The notes below the pieces were generated by a model. The model had not been told where the DNA came from, did no database searches, and worked only from the letters and a program-made list of their open reading frames with translations. The position numbers were made by a program, and so were the translations under genes. From Lathyrus oleraceus (Eukaryota; Streptophyta; Magnoliopsida; Fabales; Fabaceae), in assembly GCF_024323335.1 (NCBI RefSeq), contig NC_066585.1, positions 183,910,294 to 183,974,293 of the forward strand: DNA of 64,000 nt, read 5' to 3'. Of this stretch, positions 37,601 to 49,367 are shown piece after piece; positions within the stretch are counted from its first letter, which is position 1; the number at the start of each line of letters is the position of its first letter.

Positions 37601-39031
37601 CATATTCTTTTTGTGTGTGGTATGTTTCATGAGCATAGTCCATTATACTATGTCTCTAACATGCATTAACACCTAAATTCTATTGCCCGACCTCAAATAG
37701 TTGTGACTTCTCCATAAGTCTAATTATGATTGCTTAACATAGCGCTAAATTTTGACACAAAAGGCATAGCATTCTAGTTAGTGAGATTGTAAGTCTCCCC
37801 TCTTTCGTGGTATTGTGTGGAAACATGGCCCTTTTTCCTTCCTTTGGAAGATGTGTTGGTTCAAGGATTCATGCTTGTGATAAGTGGGTTGAGTGTTCTC
37901 CAATGAATGACTTAAACAAAAATAAAATAAAAATACTAACTCCTAATTCACTAAAAACTAACATTTAATTTCAAGTCATTTTTTTTAAATGCACTTTAAT
38001 TTTTAAGTCTTATTCATTTGCCATTATTCATACCATTCAAGTTGTTTACTTTAATGTCATTTTCACTTTGTCCACTTGGACCATTTTTGTGATATTGTGA
38101 TTGTGTATATTATGATTTGTTGGTGTGGTCTTTTGACCTTAATGTACATAATAAGAACAAAAACCCTAAAAAACATCTTGTGTGGACTGTTTGGTTTGAT
38201 CTAAGACTATTGGAATTAGAATTTAGGAAATACTCCCTATGCAAAGGACTTGGCCAATGCCAACTTTCATGAAACCAAGTGCTTATGAAGTGAGTATTCA
38301 TCTAATACAATATGGAAGATCCACTTGAGTTCATCTGCAACATGATCATTATGAAGTTGTTATGCCATCTTTGAAGTCATCTGATACATGGGCAATTCTT
38401 GAAGTTGGTATGCCATCTTTGAGGATATTGCAAATTAGAAACTTTGGCCTTATGTCATTGTATTTTCAAAATTCTTTTCTTAAATAAACCTTGTTAGTAA
38501 ACTTAATTATACTTGACTTAAATTTTCAAAAGCCAAATAGAACTAACACTCATTCAAACCATTTTAGGCCCTTGTGCCTTTTAAACTTAGAATTTTTGTT
38601 AAAAGCAATGCGCTCATTTTGAAATTGATACCATGAACTACAGGGTTTTGATCCCTCATTTTTATGTTGGTACGTAGGCATAAGTCCGAAGGACTTTTCA
38701 AACACAAAAATATAATCAACAAATTCTTTTCTCATCCCTCCATTCTATTTACTTCAAACATTATTTTGTACAAAAACACATATACATACAAAAAAGGGCT
38801 CCCTAGGAGTACCTCAGACACTTTGGGTGCTAACACCTTCCCTCTGTATAACCAACCCTCTTACCTGTAATCTCTGGCATTTTATTAGTTTTGATTTGAA
38901 AACTTCTTATTTTTTGGGTTTTATTCGTACTTTTCCCTTTTGCCTTGGAAACAATAAAAGCGCGGTGGAGACTCTGGTTTTATTGACGTCTAGCTTATCC
39001 ATAGCTTAATGGTCATGAATTTACTGCTACA
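34616..39031 (+). repeat. Family 2 LTR (4416 bp), 3' LTR of element C
   Basis: Starts TGTAAGACCCCAAGTTTG after the polypurine tract and ends TTTACTGCTACA. TATA box at 36132-36139. U3 motif ACATTATAGGTCAT at 35353 and 35534. A run of eleven C is at 37581-37591. A deletion with templated filler is at 38401-38422. TGGAGACTC (a one-base variant of the primer-site core) starts at 38966, 65 nt before the end. No gene. Confidence 0.92.
36132..36139 (+). promoter_or_regulatory. LTR TATA box of element C
   Basis: TATAAATA, 1516 bp from the LTR start, with GGCGCC at 36171-36176 downstream. The copy in the duplicated block reads ctatacatag (41309-41318), which damages the box. Confidence 0.75.
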
Positions 39032-41193
39032 CCAATAAATGTACTTTTGGTGTTCACTCTGGCAAGTTGTTGGGCTTTATTGTCAGTGAGAAGGGTATTG
39101 AAGTTGATCCTGCCAAGGTCAAAGAAATACAAGAGATGCATGCGCCCAAAACTGAGAAGTAAGTCAGAGGTTTTCTCGACCGCTTGAAATATATTTCGAG
39201 ATTCATATCGCATATGACTGCCACATGTGCGCCTATATTCAAGCTCCTTCGGAAAGACCAGTCTTATGATTGGACCGAGGATTTCCAAAAAGCTTTGGAT
39301 AGTATCAAAGAATATCTGCTTGGACCTTTGATTCTGTCTCCTCCTATTGAAGAAAGACCTTTGATCATGTATTTGACTGTGCTTGAAGAGAGTATTGGTT
39401 GTGTTCTTGGTCAGCAAGATGAATTTTGGAAGCAAGAATATGCAATTTACTACCTCAGTAAGAAGTTCACCGACTACGAGACTCGGTATTCTATGCTTGA
39501 GAAGACATGTTACGCATTGGCTGTGGATGCTAAGCGTCTACGCCAGTATACGTTGAATCATACTACTTGGTTGATATCCAAAATGGATCCAATCAAATAC
39601 ATTTTTGAGAAGCTTGCTTTAACTGGGAGGATCACCCGTTGGCAGATGTTGTTATCTGAGTATGATATTGAATACCGATCTCAAAAAGAAATTAAAGGTA
39701 GTGTTTTAGTTGACCATTTGGCTCTCCAACCTATTGATGATTACCAGTCAGTGCAGTTTGATTTTCCTGACGAAGAGATTTTGTACTTGAAGATGAAAGA
39801 CTGTGATGAACCATTGCTTGAAGAAGGGCCAGAACCTGGTTCCCGTTGGGGCATGGCATTTGATAGAGTTGTTAATTCTTATGGTAATGGCATTGGGGTG
39901 GTGATTATTACTCCTCAAGGCACTCCTTTTCCATTTACAACTAGATTGACCTTCAAATGTACAAATAATATGGATGAGTATGAAGCTTGCACTATGGGGC
40001 TCGAAGAAGCCATTGATCTCAGAATTAAATATCTTGACGTCTATGGAGATTCAACCTTAGTTGTTAATCAGATCAAAGGTGAATGGGAGATGAATCAACT
40101 CGGTTTGATACCGTATAAAGATTATGAGAGGAGAATATCAAATTTCTTTACAAAGGTTGAATTTCATCATATTCCTCGAGACGAAAACCGGATGGCAGAT
40201 GCTCTTCCAACATTGGCTTCCATGATTGTGGTGAAGTATTGGAGTGAAGCTCCTAATTTGAATGTGATGCATCTTGATAGGCCTACTTATATCTTTGTTG
40301 TTGAAGAGGTCAAAGATGAAAAGGCGTGGTATTATGATCTCAAGTGTTTCCTCCAAAGTCAGATTTACCCGTCTGGGGCATCTTTGAAAGATAAGAAGAC
40401 TTTGAGAAGATTAGATGGCAACTTCTACTTGAATGGTGATGTGCTTTACAAGAGAAACTTATATATGGTTTTGCTCAGATGCGTGAATAGACACGAAGCA
40501 GACATGTTGATGACTGAAGTCCATGAAGGTTCCTTTGGTACTTATTCCATTGTTCATGCTATGGAAAAGAAGATATTGAGAGTAGGTTACTATTGGCTGA
40601 CAATGGAATCTGACTGTTGCAAGTTTATGAAGAAATGCCACAAGTCTCAAATTTATGCATATAAGAATCACATTCCTTTGACACTGCTGAACATTATTTC
40701 CTCTCCATGGCCCTTTTCCATGTGGGGAATTGACATGATTGGCATGATTGAGCCCACAGCTTCAAATGGAAATAGTTTCATTCTGGTGGCTATTGATTAC
40801 ATCACAAAATGGGTTGAAGTGGCATCGTATGCAAATGTGACCAAGCAGGTTATGGTCCGATTTATCAAAAATCAAATTATATGTCGTTATGGTGTGCCAA
40901 GTAAGACCATTACTGATAATGGATCGAACTTGATTAATAATATGCTTGAAGCTCTTTGCAAAGACTTCAAGATCACACATCCTAATTCTTCTCCCTACAT
41001 ACCCAAAATGAATGGGGCTATTAAAGCTGCAAATAAGAACATTAAGAAGATCATTCAGAAGATGGTTGTGACGTACAAAGATTGGCATGATATACTCCCA
41101 TTTGCTTTACATGGGTACCGTACATTCGCTCGCACTTCAATAGGGGAAACCCCTTTCTCTCTTGTTTATGGCATGGAAGTTGTGCTCCTCGTA
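39032..41193 (+). pseudogene. Element D pol fragment: RT end, RNase H, aRNH, integrase core
   Basis: Begins in the RT C-terminal part (NKCTFGVHSGKLLGF, frame starting at 39034), directly after LTR C. A stop at 39160-39162 interrupts it, then the frame is open to the duplication junction. RNase H (YLSKKFTDYE), aRNH (AFDRVVN, DEYEA, YGDS) and integrase (WGIDMIG, ITDNGSN) are present, but the integrase Glu region reads AIKAANK, so the catalytic E is replaced by K. At 41193 integrase joins LTR sequence, and the frame reads on to 41328 by chance, giving a 714-codon chimeric ORF. It is a partial copy of the segment at 49368-51530. Confidence 0.9.
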
Positions 41194-41776
41194 GATCTTG
41201 GACCTAATTGGATTACTTCATGGGTCTGCACACGCCCATGCACGCGTGCCATTCACATTGCCAAATTCGGAAGCAATTTCAAGTGTGCAAATAACACTTA
41301 CCATTTGCTATACATAGAGGTTCAATGATTCAGTTTGAAGGACCTTGGGCGCCAACTTTTCCTCCAACCATTGAAACCCTCTCAATTCAAAGGAAAACCT
41401 GATAAATTTCAATTGAAATTTGAGTTTGAATCTCACTGTTTGGAGATTAAAAAACTCCAGGATCCAAAGCCTTGAACCATTCTTAATCCACTTCTACAAG
41501 CTCCACAAGCAAGATCAAGCACGAATTGAAGCAAGAGAGATCCATTTCTGCACAGCATTGAAGGTATTTTTCCAGATTTTTCTTATCTTCGACTCTCTCT
41601 CAATTCTCATGAATTCTCTTGGATCCTTGGTTGTCTGAAGTCCTACCAATGTAGGCAAGAAGATTGAGTTGCTTTAAGGTCAAATAGAAACAACTCAGTT
41701 CACACACCTCAAAATTCAACTCCACGTATCTCTTTATATATTTGGAGTTAGATTAAATTGAGGTGATATTCGTGAT
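41194..41776 (+). repeat. Family 2 LTR copy 2, left part
   Basis: Matches 36017-36597 of the C LTR. It is cut at 41776 by solo LTR F; the last five bases (gtgat, 41772-41776) are the target duplication. The TATA box equivalent is mutated (41309-41318). GGCGCC is kept at 41348-41353. Confidence 0.9.
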
Positions 41777-44700
41777 TGCAGCGGGGTATTCGTTACCGTT
41801 AGAGATATTGACTAAATCCAAGGTAAATCATACAAGTCGAGTCGCCACCGTACTTCTATTAATCCAAAGGAATGGTTAGAAAACGAACAAAAACCTAAAA
41901 GTTTTATCGAATCAAAAATTAGTAAAAATGTCAGAGATATGGGTAAGGGGGTTGGTTATGCAATGGGAAGGTTTTAAGCACCCAAAACATCCTAGGTACT
42001 CCTAGGGAGCCCTTTTCATATTGGTTGTAAGGTTGGTATTTTGTAAAAAAAAAATTTATGCAAACATGATTGAAGAGATGAGAAAAGAATGTACAAGTTT
42101 ATTTACATTTTGTGTTTGGATGGATGAACCCTTTGCCTATGTACCATCTTAAAAAAGATTAGGATCAAAACCTCGTAGTTCGGGGTAAAAATCTCAAAAT
42201 GAGTTGGTGAATTGATTGGTCCAAAAGCCTTAAGGTCTTTTGTTATCCAAGGGAGAAAACTCAACCAAAAACCACAAATCCACCATGTGAGGATAGCTTC
42301 AACATGCTAGTGAGGGGTTAACCCTATAATAAGCATGGACGACTCATTCTCCATCACTAAGGATATAGGTGAGTATTACATCTACCTCAAGGATAACTCA
42401 AACCTAATAGCTAAAGGTTATGAAAAAAGGGTTGGTTAAGAGGGTGGCCATTGAAACCACAAAAGTATTTGAGTGAGTGGTATTTACCAATGAAAAGTAT
42501 TTACAAAATATGGTCAAAGTTGACTTAGATTCAATTCAAAATAAGTGTTATGAAAAGAAAGTTTGAAAATCAAAAGCATAAGGCTTAGGTATCTAATGTT
42601 GAAAACAAGTGTTAAATGTTTGCACAAAAGTTTTGGTTTGGGTTAGAGTGGAGAGAAGAAGAATAATGGCTAAAGTCCTAAACATACAAGAGGTAAGGAA
42701 TAAGAAGTAAAACCACAAATGGAGTTCCTCTCTTGAGATCATGTTGATGATCCAAGTAGCTCCCATCCTTTTGAATAAGCAATCACATAAGCATAAACTC
42801 AAGCAATCAAATGAACTCTTGGAAAGCTCCTCAATGTATCTTGGGTCCCTCTCTCTTAGAAGCTTATGGCAATGGTTCCTCAATTTAGATCAAGTTGGAA
42901 TCCCTAGCACAAGAACACATACATCAAAATATTCTAGCAAAAAAAACAAGGAATGGACAAGAAGGGTTTAGAAGTTGGTCCTTTCAAGGTCCTCTTTCAA
43001 CATTTAAGCATTCTAAAGGCCCAATGCGTAGTTGCTCTTTGACTTTTATAGCACTCTAAAGGCCCAATGCCTAGTTGCTCTTTGACTCCAAATTTGGCAT
43101 AGGGGAAGTCCTAAAGTCTAAGTCCATTTGTCCATTTCTTCGCATTGTGGTCAACAACAATCAAACAAAACACAAGCACAAAAGTATATACACAATTATG
43201 TGCTCAAGTGAGCAAAAGGTAAATTGCATTAACATAAACATGTGCTCAAGTGAGCAAAGGGAAAAGCAAATGAATAATATATACAAGAATAGTAAATTGC
43301 ATAAATGTAAAGTGCAAAAAGTAAATGTTAATGGTTAATGATTAGTGTTAGTAGTTAGTGTGCCATAAGGCAAATTTAGCGCTATGTTAAGCAATCGTAA
43401 TTGGACTTATGTAGAAGTCACAACTATCTGAGACCGGTCAATAATAATGTAGGCAACAACACAAGTTAGAAGTCTTGATTAATGAACCAAGTTCCAACAA
43501 CTTGCCATGCCAAAATGAAGAAGAGAATTGATCTTGTATTGGTTTAAGTCCTTTGCATGATTTAGGAAGCAACCTATCCTTAATGCAAAGCCATTCATTT
43601 GACAATTTGATCAAGATGAATTAGATTTGAATCAAGGAAGATTAAGCATCCCTAATCAATGCTAAGTTATCAACCTTTAACTCATTGATCAAAAAGAAAG
43701 AAGAAGAAGAAGAAGAAGAAGGAGATGAATAATGGATAATAAAAATGGAAAGAATAAAGTGCATTAAATGAAATGGAATGTACCAATCAACAAGTGTTGA
43801 CCAATGACATTGAGGATCATGGTCAAACAAATAAAAACAGAAGTGAGATGAAGATTGGAAGTCAAGGAATGAACAAAATATTTTTAGGCATTTTTAATAT
43901 TTGAAAATAAACTTGAATTAAAATAATAAAGAAAGGTCAAACTTCAAAATCACTTCAAATCAACTTTTAAAAGTCCAAGTGATTTATCCCAAGTTCAACA
44001 AGGTCAAACAAAGTTTGACAAAAAAATTCAGCATTTTTAAAAGTCAGAAACTATTTTTAATCAATTAAAAATGAATAAAAATAACCTAATTGAACTAAAA
44101 TCTCAAATAAATCTCAAATCAATGAAAAAATTGATGAGAATATTTTTCATAGATCCATCATCATTCAAATAGGTTGAGAAAATATTTTTGTATTTTTTGG
44201 ATATCAAAAACTATTTAAAATGAATTAAAAATGACCAGAAAAGAGAAAATTCACAAAAAATATCAAATGATGAAATAAAAAATAATAAAAATCATTTTTG
44301 GAAACTAGAATTAAAAAGAGAAATAATGCAATTGGTCCCATATTTTTTGGAATTAAAATGAGAGAGTTATGATTTTTTGAAGTTAAATGAAATAAAAGAA
44401 ATAAAATGAAAATTAAGTAAATCAGAAAAAAGGAGAGGCGTCTGATCAAGCCTCATTAATTGACGTGGCTGATCAAACACTCCACATGCGCGCGCTCACC
44501 ATAGGCCTTAGTCAACTGAGTAACATGTGGAATTAAAAAAAGTCATAAGATCTAAGAGCCATGATTCAATCTGGACATCATCATCAACGGCTGAGATTCA
44601 AACTGGCAAACGGACGGTGGTGTACACCACCGTCTTCTCCGGCGAACATGGAGATTCCGGCCAGAGTTGCAGGTTCTAAAAACTTAATGGAAACGAGCGA

Positions 44701-46703
44701 CCCTCATATCATTGGAAAGCTGGGGTGATGTACACCACCCCTGTACCATTAGTTTCTCTTCTAGATCCCCATAGTAAGAGAAATCAGAAGGAGAAAAATA
44801 TGGTGTTCATGCTGAACTTTATGGATTTCAAAAATTGAGCATATAACAATGATGCCTCTGTAGAGAGGACTTCAGACAACACAATATCAAGGGAAATAGA
44901 TCAAAGAATAAGGAGTTTCGAAGAAAAAACCAGTTGAAGCACACCTTTGAATTGTGAAGCTTTGAGTTCCTTTCCTTGGTTCTTTTTGCAAAACAGAAGT
45001 TCAATGGATCAGATGATGAAGGTTTAGGAACTTTAGATCTGAAGATTCAACCAAATTCGGTTGAATTTCAGATCTGAAATTTTGAAGAAATATGAACTTA
45101 GTTCCTTTGGTATGGTTGAGAATTCACTCTTGCAGCATTTCAGGCGCCCTTAGGTTGAGTTTTGAAGTGAGCAATGCCTTCTATTTATAGATGGAGCTGA
45201 TGCAAAGTCATGAAGAATTCGTGTGCATGAGAATTGGATCCTCCATGCATGGGCCTGTACAGGCGCATGTGAGGCCCAAAACCTAGTGCAAATGGATGCT
45301 GAGCTTGTTTGGAGGAGGTTTGGACGTGTGATTTACAAGGCAATGGCTTGTGCATGAAGCTTCATCACGAATTGCATAATTGTGCCTAAGACTCCATCTC
45401 TTCGAAAATGCCAATTAGAAAATCCAAACATAAGCATATGGGTAATGGTTGGAAAGGTCTTGACATAAGGAACAAATGTTATGTTGGACAAAAACTAATT
45501 TGAAGTGTGGAAATTTATGAAAACAGGCCATGAAGTTCATAGTGCAAAACATGGTTTTGAGAATTTTGCCAAATTAAACCAACTTCAAGCCCTTCTATTT
45601 TGATGATGCAAGCCTCAAATGGAAAACATTCAATATCAAAGTTGTAGATCTTTTCAAGACAATCAATATGGACTTAAATTTTGCATCATTTGGATTTTTG
45701 ATGAAGAAGTTATGGGCACTTGAAGTTAGACTTTTTTGCCTTTCAATGCATTTGGTCCAAAGTGACCTATAATGTTTTGCATTATCACATGTATTTCTTT
45801 TGAGATTTTGGAATTTTGTTCAACATAACATTTGAAGTAGACATAATAATATTTCCAATGCATTTTATCCCACCTCAAAATCATAAAAAATGAATGAGTT
45901 ATGTTCTTGGGAAGTTGACCCAAAATTAGGGTTTCAGTCAAAATGACCTATAATGTCTTGGAATGGGAGATGACCTTCCAAGATTCAAATCAGTTTTTGA
46001 TGAATATGAAAGTTGTTCATATTGTCCTTAAGAACATTTTTTATTTTGGGATCATCTCCGTTTGACCATCACATAAAAAGTTATGTCTCAGTGCATTTCG
46101 AAATAGTCAAATGAATTGACTGATCAACTTCTCAAGTCCACAACTCATATCTTGATGAATTGATGATTTAGGACACCTAAATAAGCTCAAATATGCATGA
46201 AATCGTAAATTAGAGAACTTCCCTTGATTGTATTTAACCATGGGCTGAGGTTGCTTCATTAGCAAGGCACACTTGGTACACAGATGAATTAGGGCTCTTT
46301 GGGACACAAACCTCAAACCCTTTGACTTGCTTTGATCAAAATGATGAATTTAGATGCTAAGGAGGCATATTTTATGGATGAGAGATTTGGGAACCATTTC
46401 CATGCTTGCCTTCATCTTCTCTTGGCCATATTTTTGCACCAAGGATCTCCTAGAAGCTTTGGGCCTTGTGATTGCTCAAGCTACAAACAAAAGATGTTAG
46501 TGACATATTTTTGTGCTTTTGGTTAGTAAATAAAATGAGAGAAGCAATGATGTATAATTCAAGTATGCTTGGTGATCTCAACCCACTCACAAGAGGTCCC
46601 ACCCAAAGGTAAGAGGAACCAAGATGCTTATGATCCTTGAGGCTTTGCAAATGCAATGTTATGATGCCATGAGGGATCTTAGGGCCAAAATTGGGGTCTT
46701 ACA
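41777..46703 (-). mobile_element. Solo LTR F, family 1 (4927 bp)
   Basis: On the - strand it starts TGTAAGACCCCAATTTTGG (46703) and ends CCCCGCTGCA (41777). It is flanked by the 5-bp target duplication gtgat (41772-41776, 46704-46708); the empty site is seen at 36590-36600. There is no internal region, so it is a product of LTR-LTR recombination. TATA at 45182-45190, AGTA hairpin at 41991-42006, TGGCGACTC as the complement of 41839-41847, (GAA)n near 43696-43722. No gene inside. Confidence 0.95.
45182..45190 (-). promoter_or_regulatory. LTR TATA box of solo LTR F
   Basis: CTATAAATA on the - strand, 1513 bp from the LTR start, with GGCGCC at 45143-45148 downstream. Confidence 0.7.
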
Positions 46704-46708
46704 GTGAT

Positions 46709-49367
46709 CTACGCCATTTTTTCTTTAAGATCATGTCCTCCTTTTTTATTTATGTTATGGTGATGAAAGAACTAGTCCGACCAGGGTCATTGGAGAAGAT
46801 GACCGGCCTTTGGCTTCGGCGATGAGTTGGAAGTGTTCTAAGAATTTGGATGGATTCAAAATGTTTTAATCAGAGACGTTGCTTGTGATTACCCAACGTG
46901 TGGAGCACTTACTAGCGTGCACCATGGAACGCGCGTTTCTCACCACTTGATCTCTCACCTTAATTAATGAGGGAGATCAAGTGGTCCACGTTTTTTTTGA
47001 TTATCTGAATTTTCATTTTATTCCTCTTATTTTCATTAATTCATATTAAATTTAATATTGATCCAAAAAATATGAGAGTTTCACCAAAAAAATTTAAATA
47101 AAATCCTCTTTTATTTTCTGAATTAAAATTATTTTTTCGATCATTATTAATATTTTTCATGATTTAATTGACTTTGTGAATGTTTTTAATTGTTTAAAAG
47201 TACTTTTAGGTTTCCAAAAATTATGAAATTTTTTCTCCAAGGTCCTTTAACCTTGTTTGACCTATGATAAATATCATGGCCATTTCTTTGGTGTTTTGAT
47301 GAGGTTTTAGGAAATTGACCAACCATATTGAATTTAATGCATTATTCTTAGTATATTTTGTGGATTAAATGCCAAATTATTTGTGTAGAGACATTTTAAT
47401 AGACTTTGTGAGTTTAACTTGTGTTTAGGGGATTGATGGAATGTACATTTCATCTCCCAAAATGAATGAATGATCTTAACTTGGTAAGAGTCCTCCTTTG
47501 TCCAATTTAGGTTTGATCCATTCCCCCTCCCTTTTCATCTCATTCCCCTTATTTATGCATTCATGTTATGGACCTATAATATCTCTATATCCTAAGGCTT
47601 GTTGATTACAAAATCAACATAAGTATGGATGAGATTACCCCCCCCCCCCCCTCCACTTTGCATATTCTTTTTGTGTGTGGTATGTTTCATGAGCATAGTC
47701 CATTATACTATGTCTCTAACATGCATTAACACCTAAATTCTATTGCCCGACCTCTAATAGTTGTGACTTCTACATAAGTCCAATTATGATTGCTTAACAT
47801 AGCGTTAAATTTTGACACAAAAGGCATAGCATTCTAGTTAGTGAGATTGTAAGTGTCCCCTCTTTCGTGGTATTGTGTGGAAACTTGGCCCTTTTTCCTT
47901 CCTTTGGAAGACGTGTTGGTTCAAGGATCCATGCTTGTGATAAGTGGGTTGAGTGTTCTCCAAAGAATGACTTCAACAAAAAAACATAACAAAAGCAATA
48001 CTAACTCCTAATTCACTAACAACTAACATTTATTTTCAAGTCATTTTTTTTAAATGCACTTTAATTTTTAAGTCTTATTCATTTGCCATTATTCATACCA
48101 TTCAAGTTGTTTACTTTAATGTCATTTTCACTTTGTCCACTTAGACCATATTTTGTGATATAGTGATTGTGTATATTGTGATTTGTTGGTGTGGTCTTTT
48201 GACCTTAATGTACATAATAAGAACAAAAACCCTAAAAAACATCTTGTGTGGACTGTTTGGTTTGATCTAAGACTATTGAAATTAGAATTTAGGAAATACT
48301 CCTTATGCAAAGGACTTGGCCAATGCTAACTTTCATGAAACCAAGTGCTTATGAAGTGAGTATTCATCTAATACAATATGGAAGATCCACTTGAGTTCAT
48401 CTGCAACATGATCATTATGAAGTTGTTATGCCATCTTTGAAGTCATCTGATACATGGGCAATTCTTGAAGGAGATCATAGAGTTGCTAAGCTTGGACGTG
48501 GCTATCTTTATTTGATGCCCGACTCTTCAACTTTCTATTTATGTAGTTTTTGTTGCTTGATTCTAAAGTCCAAGGGAAATTTGGGTTTCTATATGACATT
48601 CTTGTCTATTGGATTGCAGCCCATTGGTCAGATCTTTTCAACTCTTAACTTTTAAATTCATGCTTAGGATTAGTCTCTTCATCTCTTCCCCATTTCTTTA
48701 ACTTCAAAATCTCTCTCCTATTTAAAAATCTTATTTGCTTGTGTTTTCTAAACTTTGACGATATTGCAAATTAGAAACTTTGGCCTTATGCCATTGTATT
48801 TTCAAACTTCTTTTCTTAAATAAACCTTGTTGGTAAACTTAATTATACTTGACTAAAATTTTCAAAAGCCAAATAGAACTAACACTCATTCACACCATTT
48901 TAGGCCCTTGTGCCTTTTAAACTTAGAATTTTTGTTAAAAGCAATGCACTCATTTTGAAATTGATACCATGAACTACGGGGTTTTGATCCCTCATTTTTA
49001 TGTCGGTATGTAGGCATAAGTCCGAAGGACTTTTCAAACACAAAAATATAATCAACAAATTCTTTTCTCATCCCTCCATTCTATTTACTTCAAACATTAT
49101 TTTGTACAAAAACACATATACACACAAAAAAGGGCTCCCTAGGAGTACCCAGAAAACTTTGGGTGCTAACACCTTCCCTCTGTGTAACCAACCTACTAAC
49201 CTGTAATCTCTGGCATTTTATTAGTTTTGATTTGAAAACTTCTTATCTTTTGGGTTTTATTCGTACTTTTCCCTTTTTCCTTGGAAAGAATAAAAGCGCG
49301 GTGGCGACTCTGGTTTTATTGACGTCTAGCTTATCCATAGCTTAATGGTCATGAATTTACCGCTACA
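46709..49367 (+). repeat. Family 2 LTR copy 2, right part
   Basis: Continues the LTR from the second target duplication to its end (CCGCTACA at 49367). It matches 36598-39031, with an extra 285 bp or so (48471-48753) that copy 1 has lost. LTR H carries a related sequence on the opposite strand near 60750, so this is the ancestral state. It has fourteen C at 47638-47651. TGGCGACTC at 49302-49310 is 65 nt before the end. No gene. Confidence 0.9.

Larger units (their letters stand above)
29728..39031 (+). mobile_element. Ogre-like retrotransposon C, 3' half (family 2)
   Basis: Starts abruptly inside the RNase H region at the edge of LTR B, so the A-B tandem is inserted in it; its 5' half should lie left of the window. 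It continues through aRNH, integrase, 3' UTR and polypurine tract to its 3' LTR (34616-39031). That LTR ends CTACA and is followed by RT sequence of element D, so C itself is inserted in D. Confidence 0.88.
36017..41193 (+). repeat. Tandem segmental duplication, copy 1
   Basis: The unit consists of the C LTR from 36017 to its end (39031) plus the D pol fragment (39032-41193). Copy 2 starts at 41194 and, without the later solo LTR insertion, continues to about 51530. The junction at 41191-41198 (gtagatct) shares only about 2 bp (ga) between the end of the D segment and the LTR start point. Copy 1 lacks about 285 bp of LTR sequence found in copy 2 (48471-48753). Confidence 0.88.
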
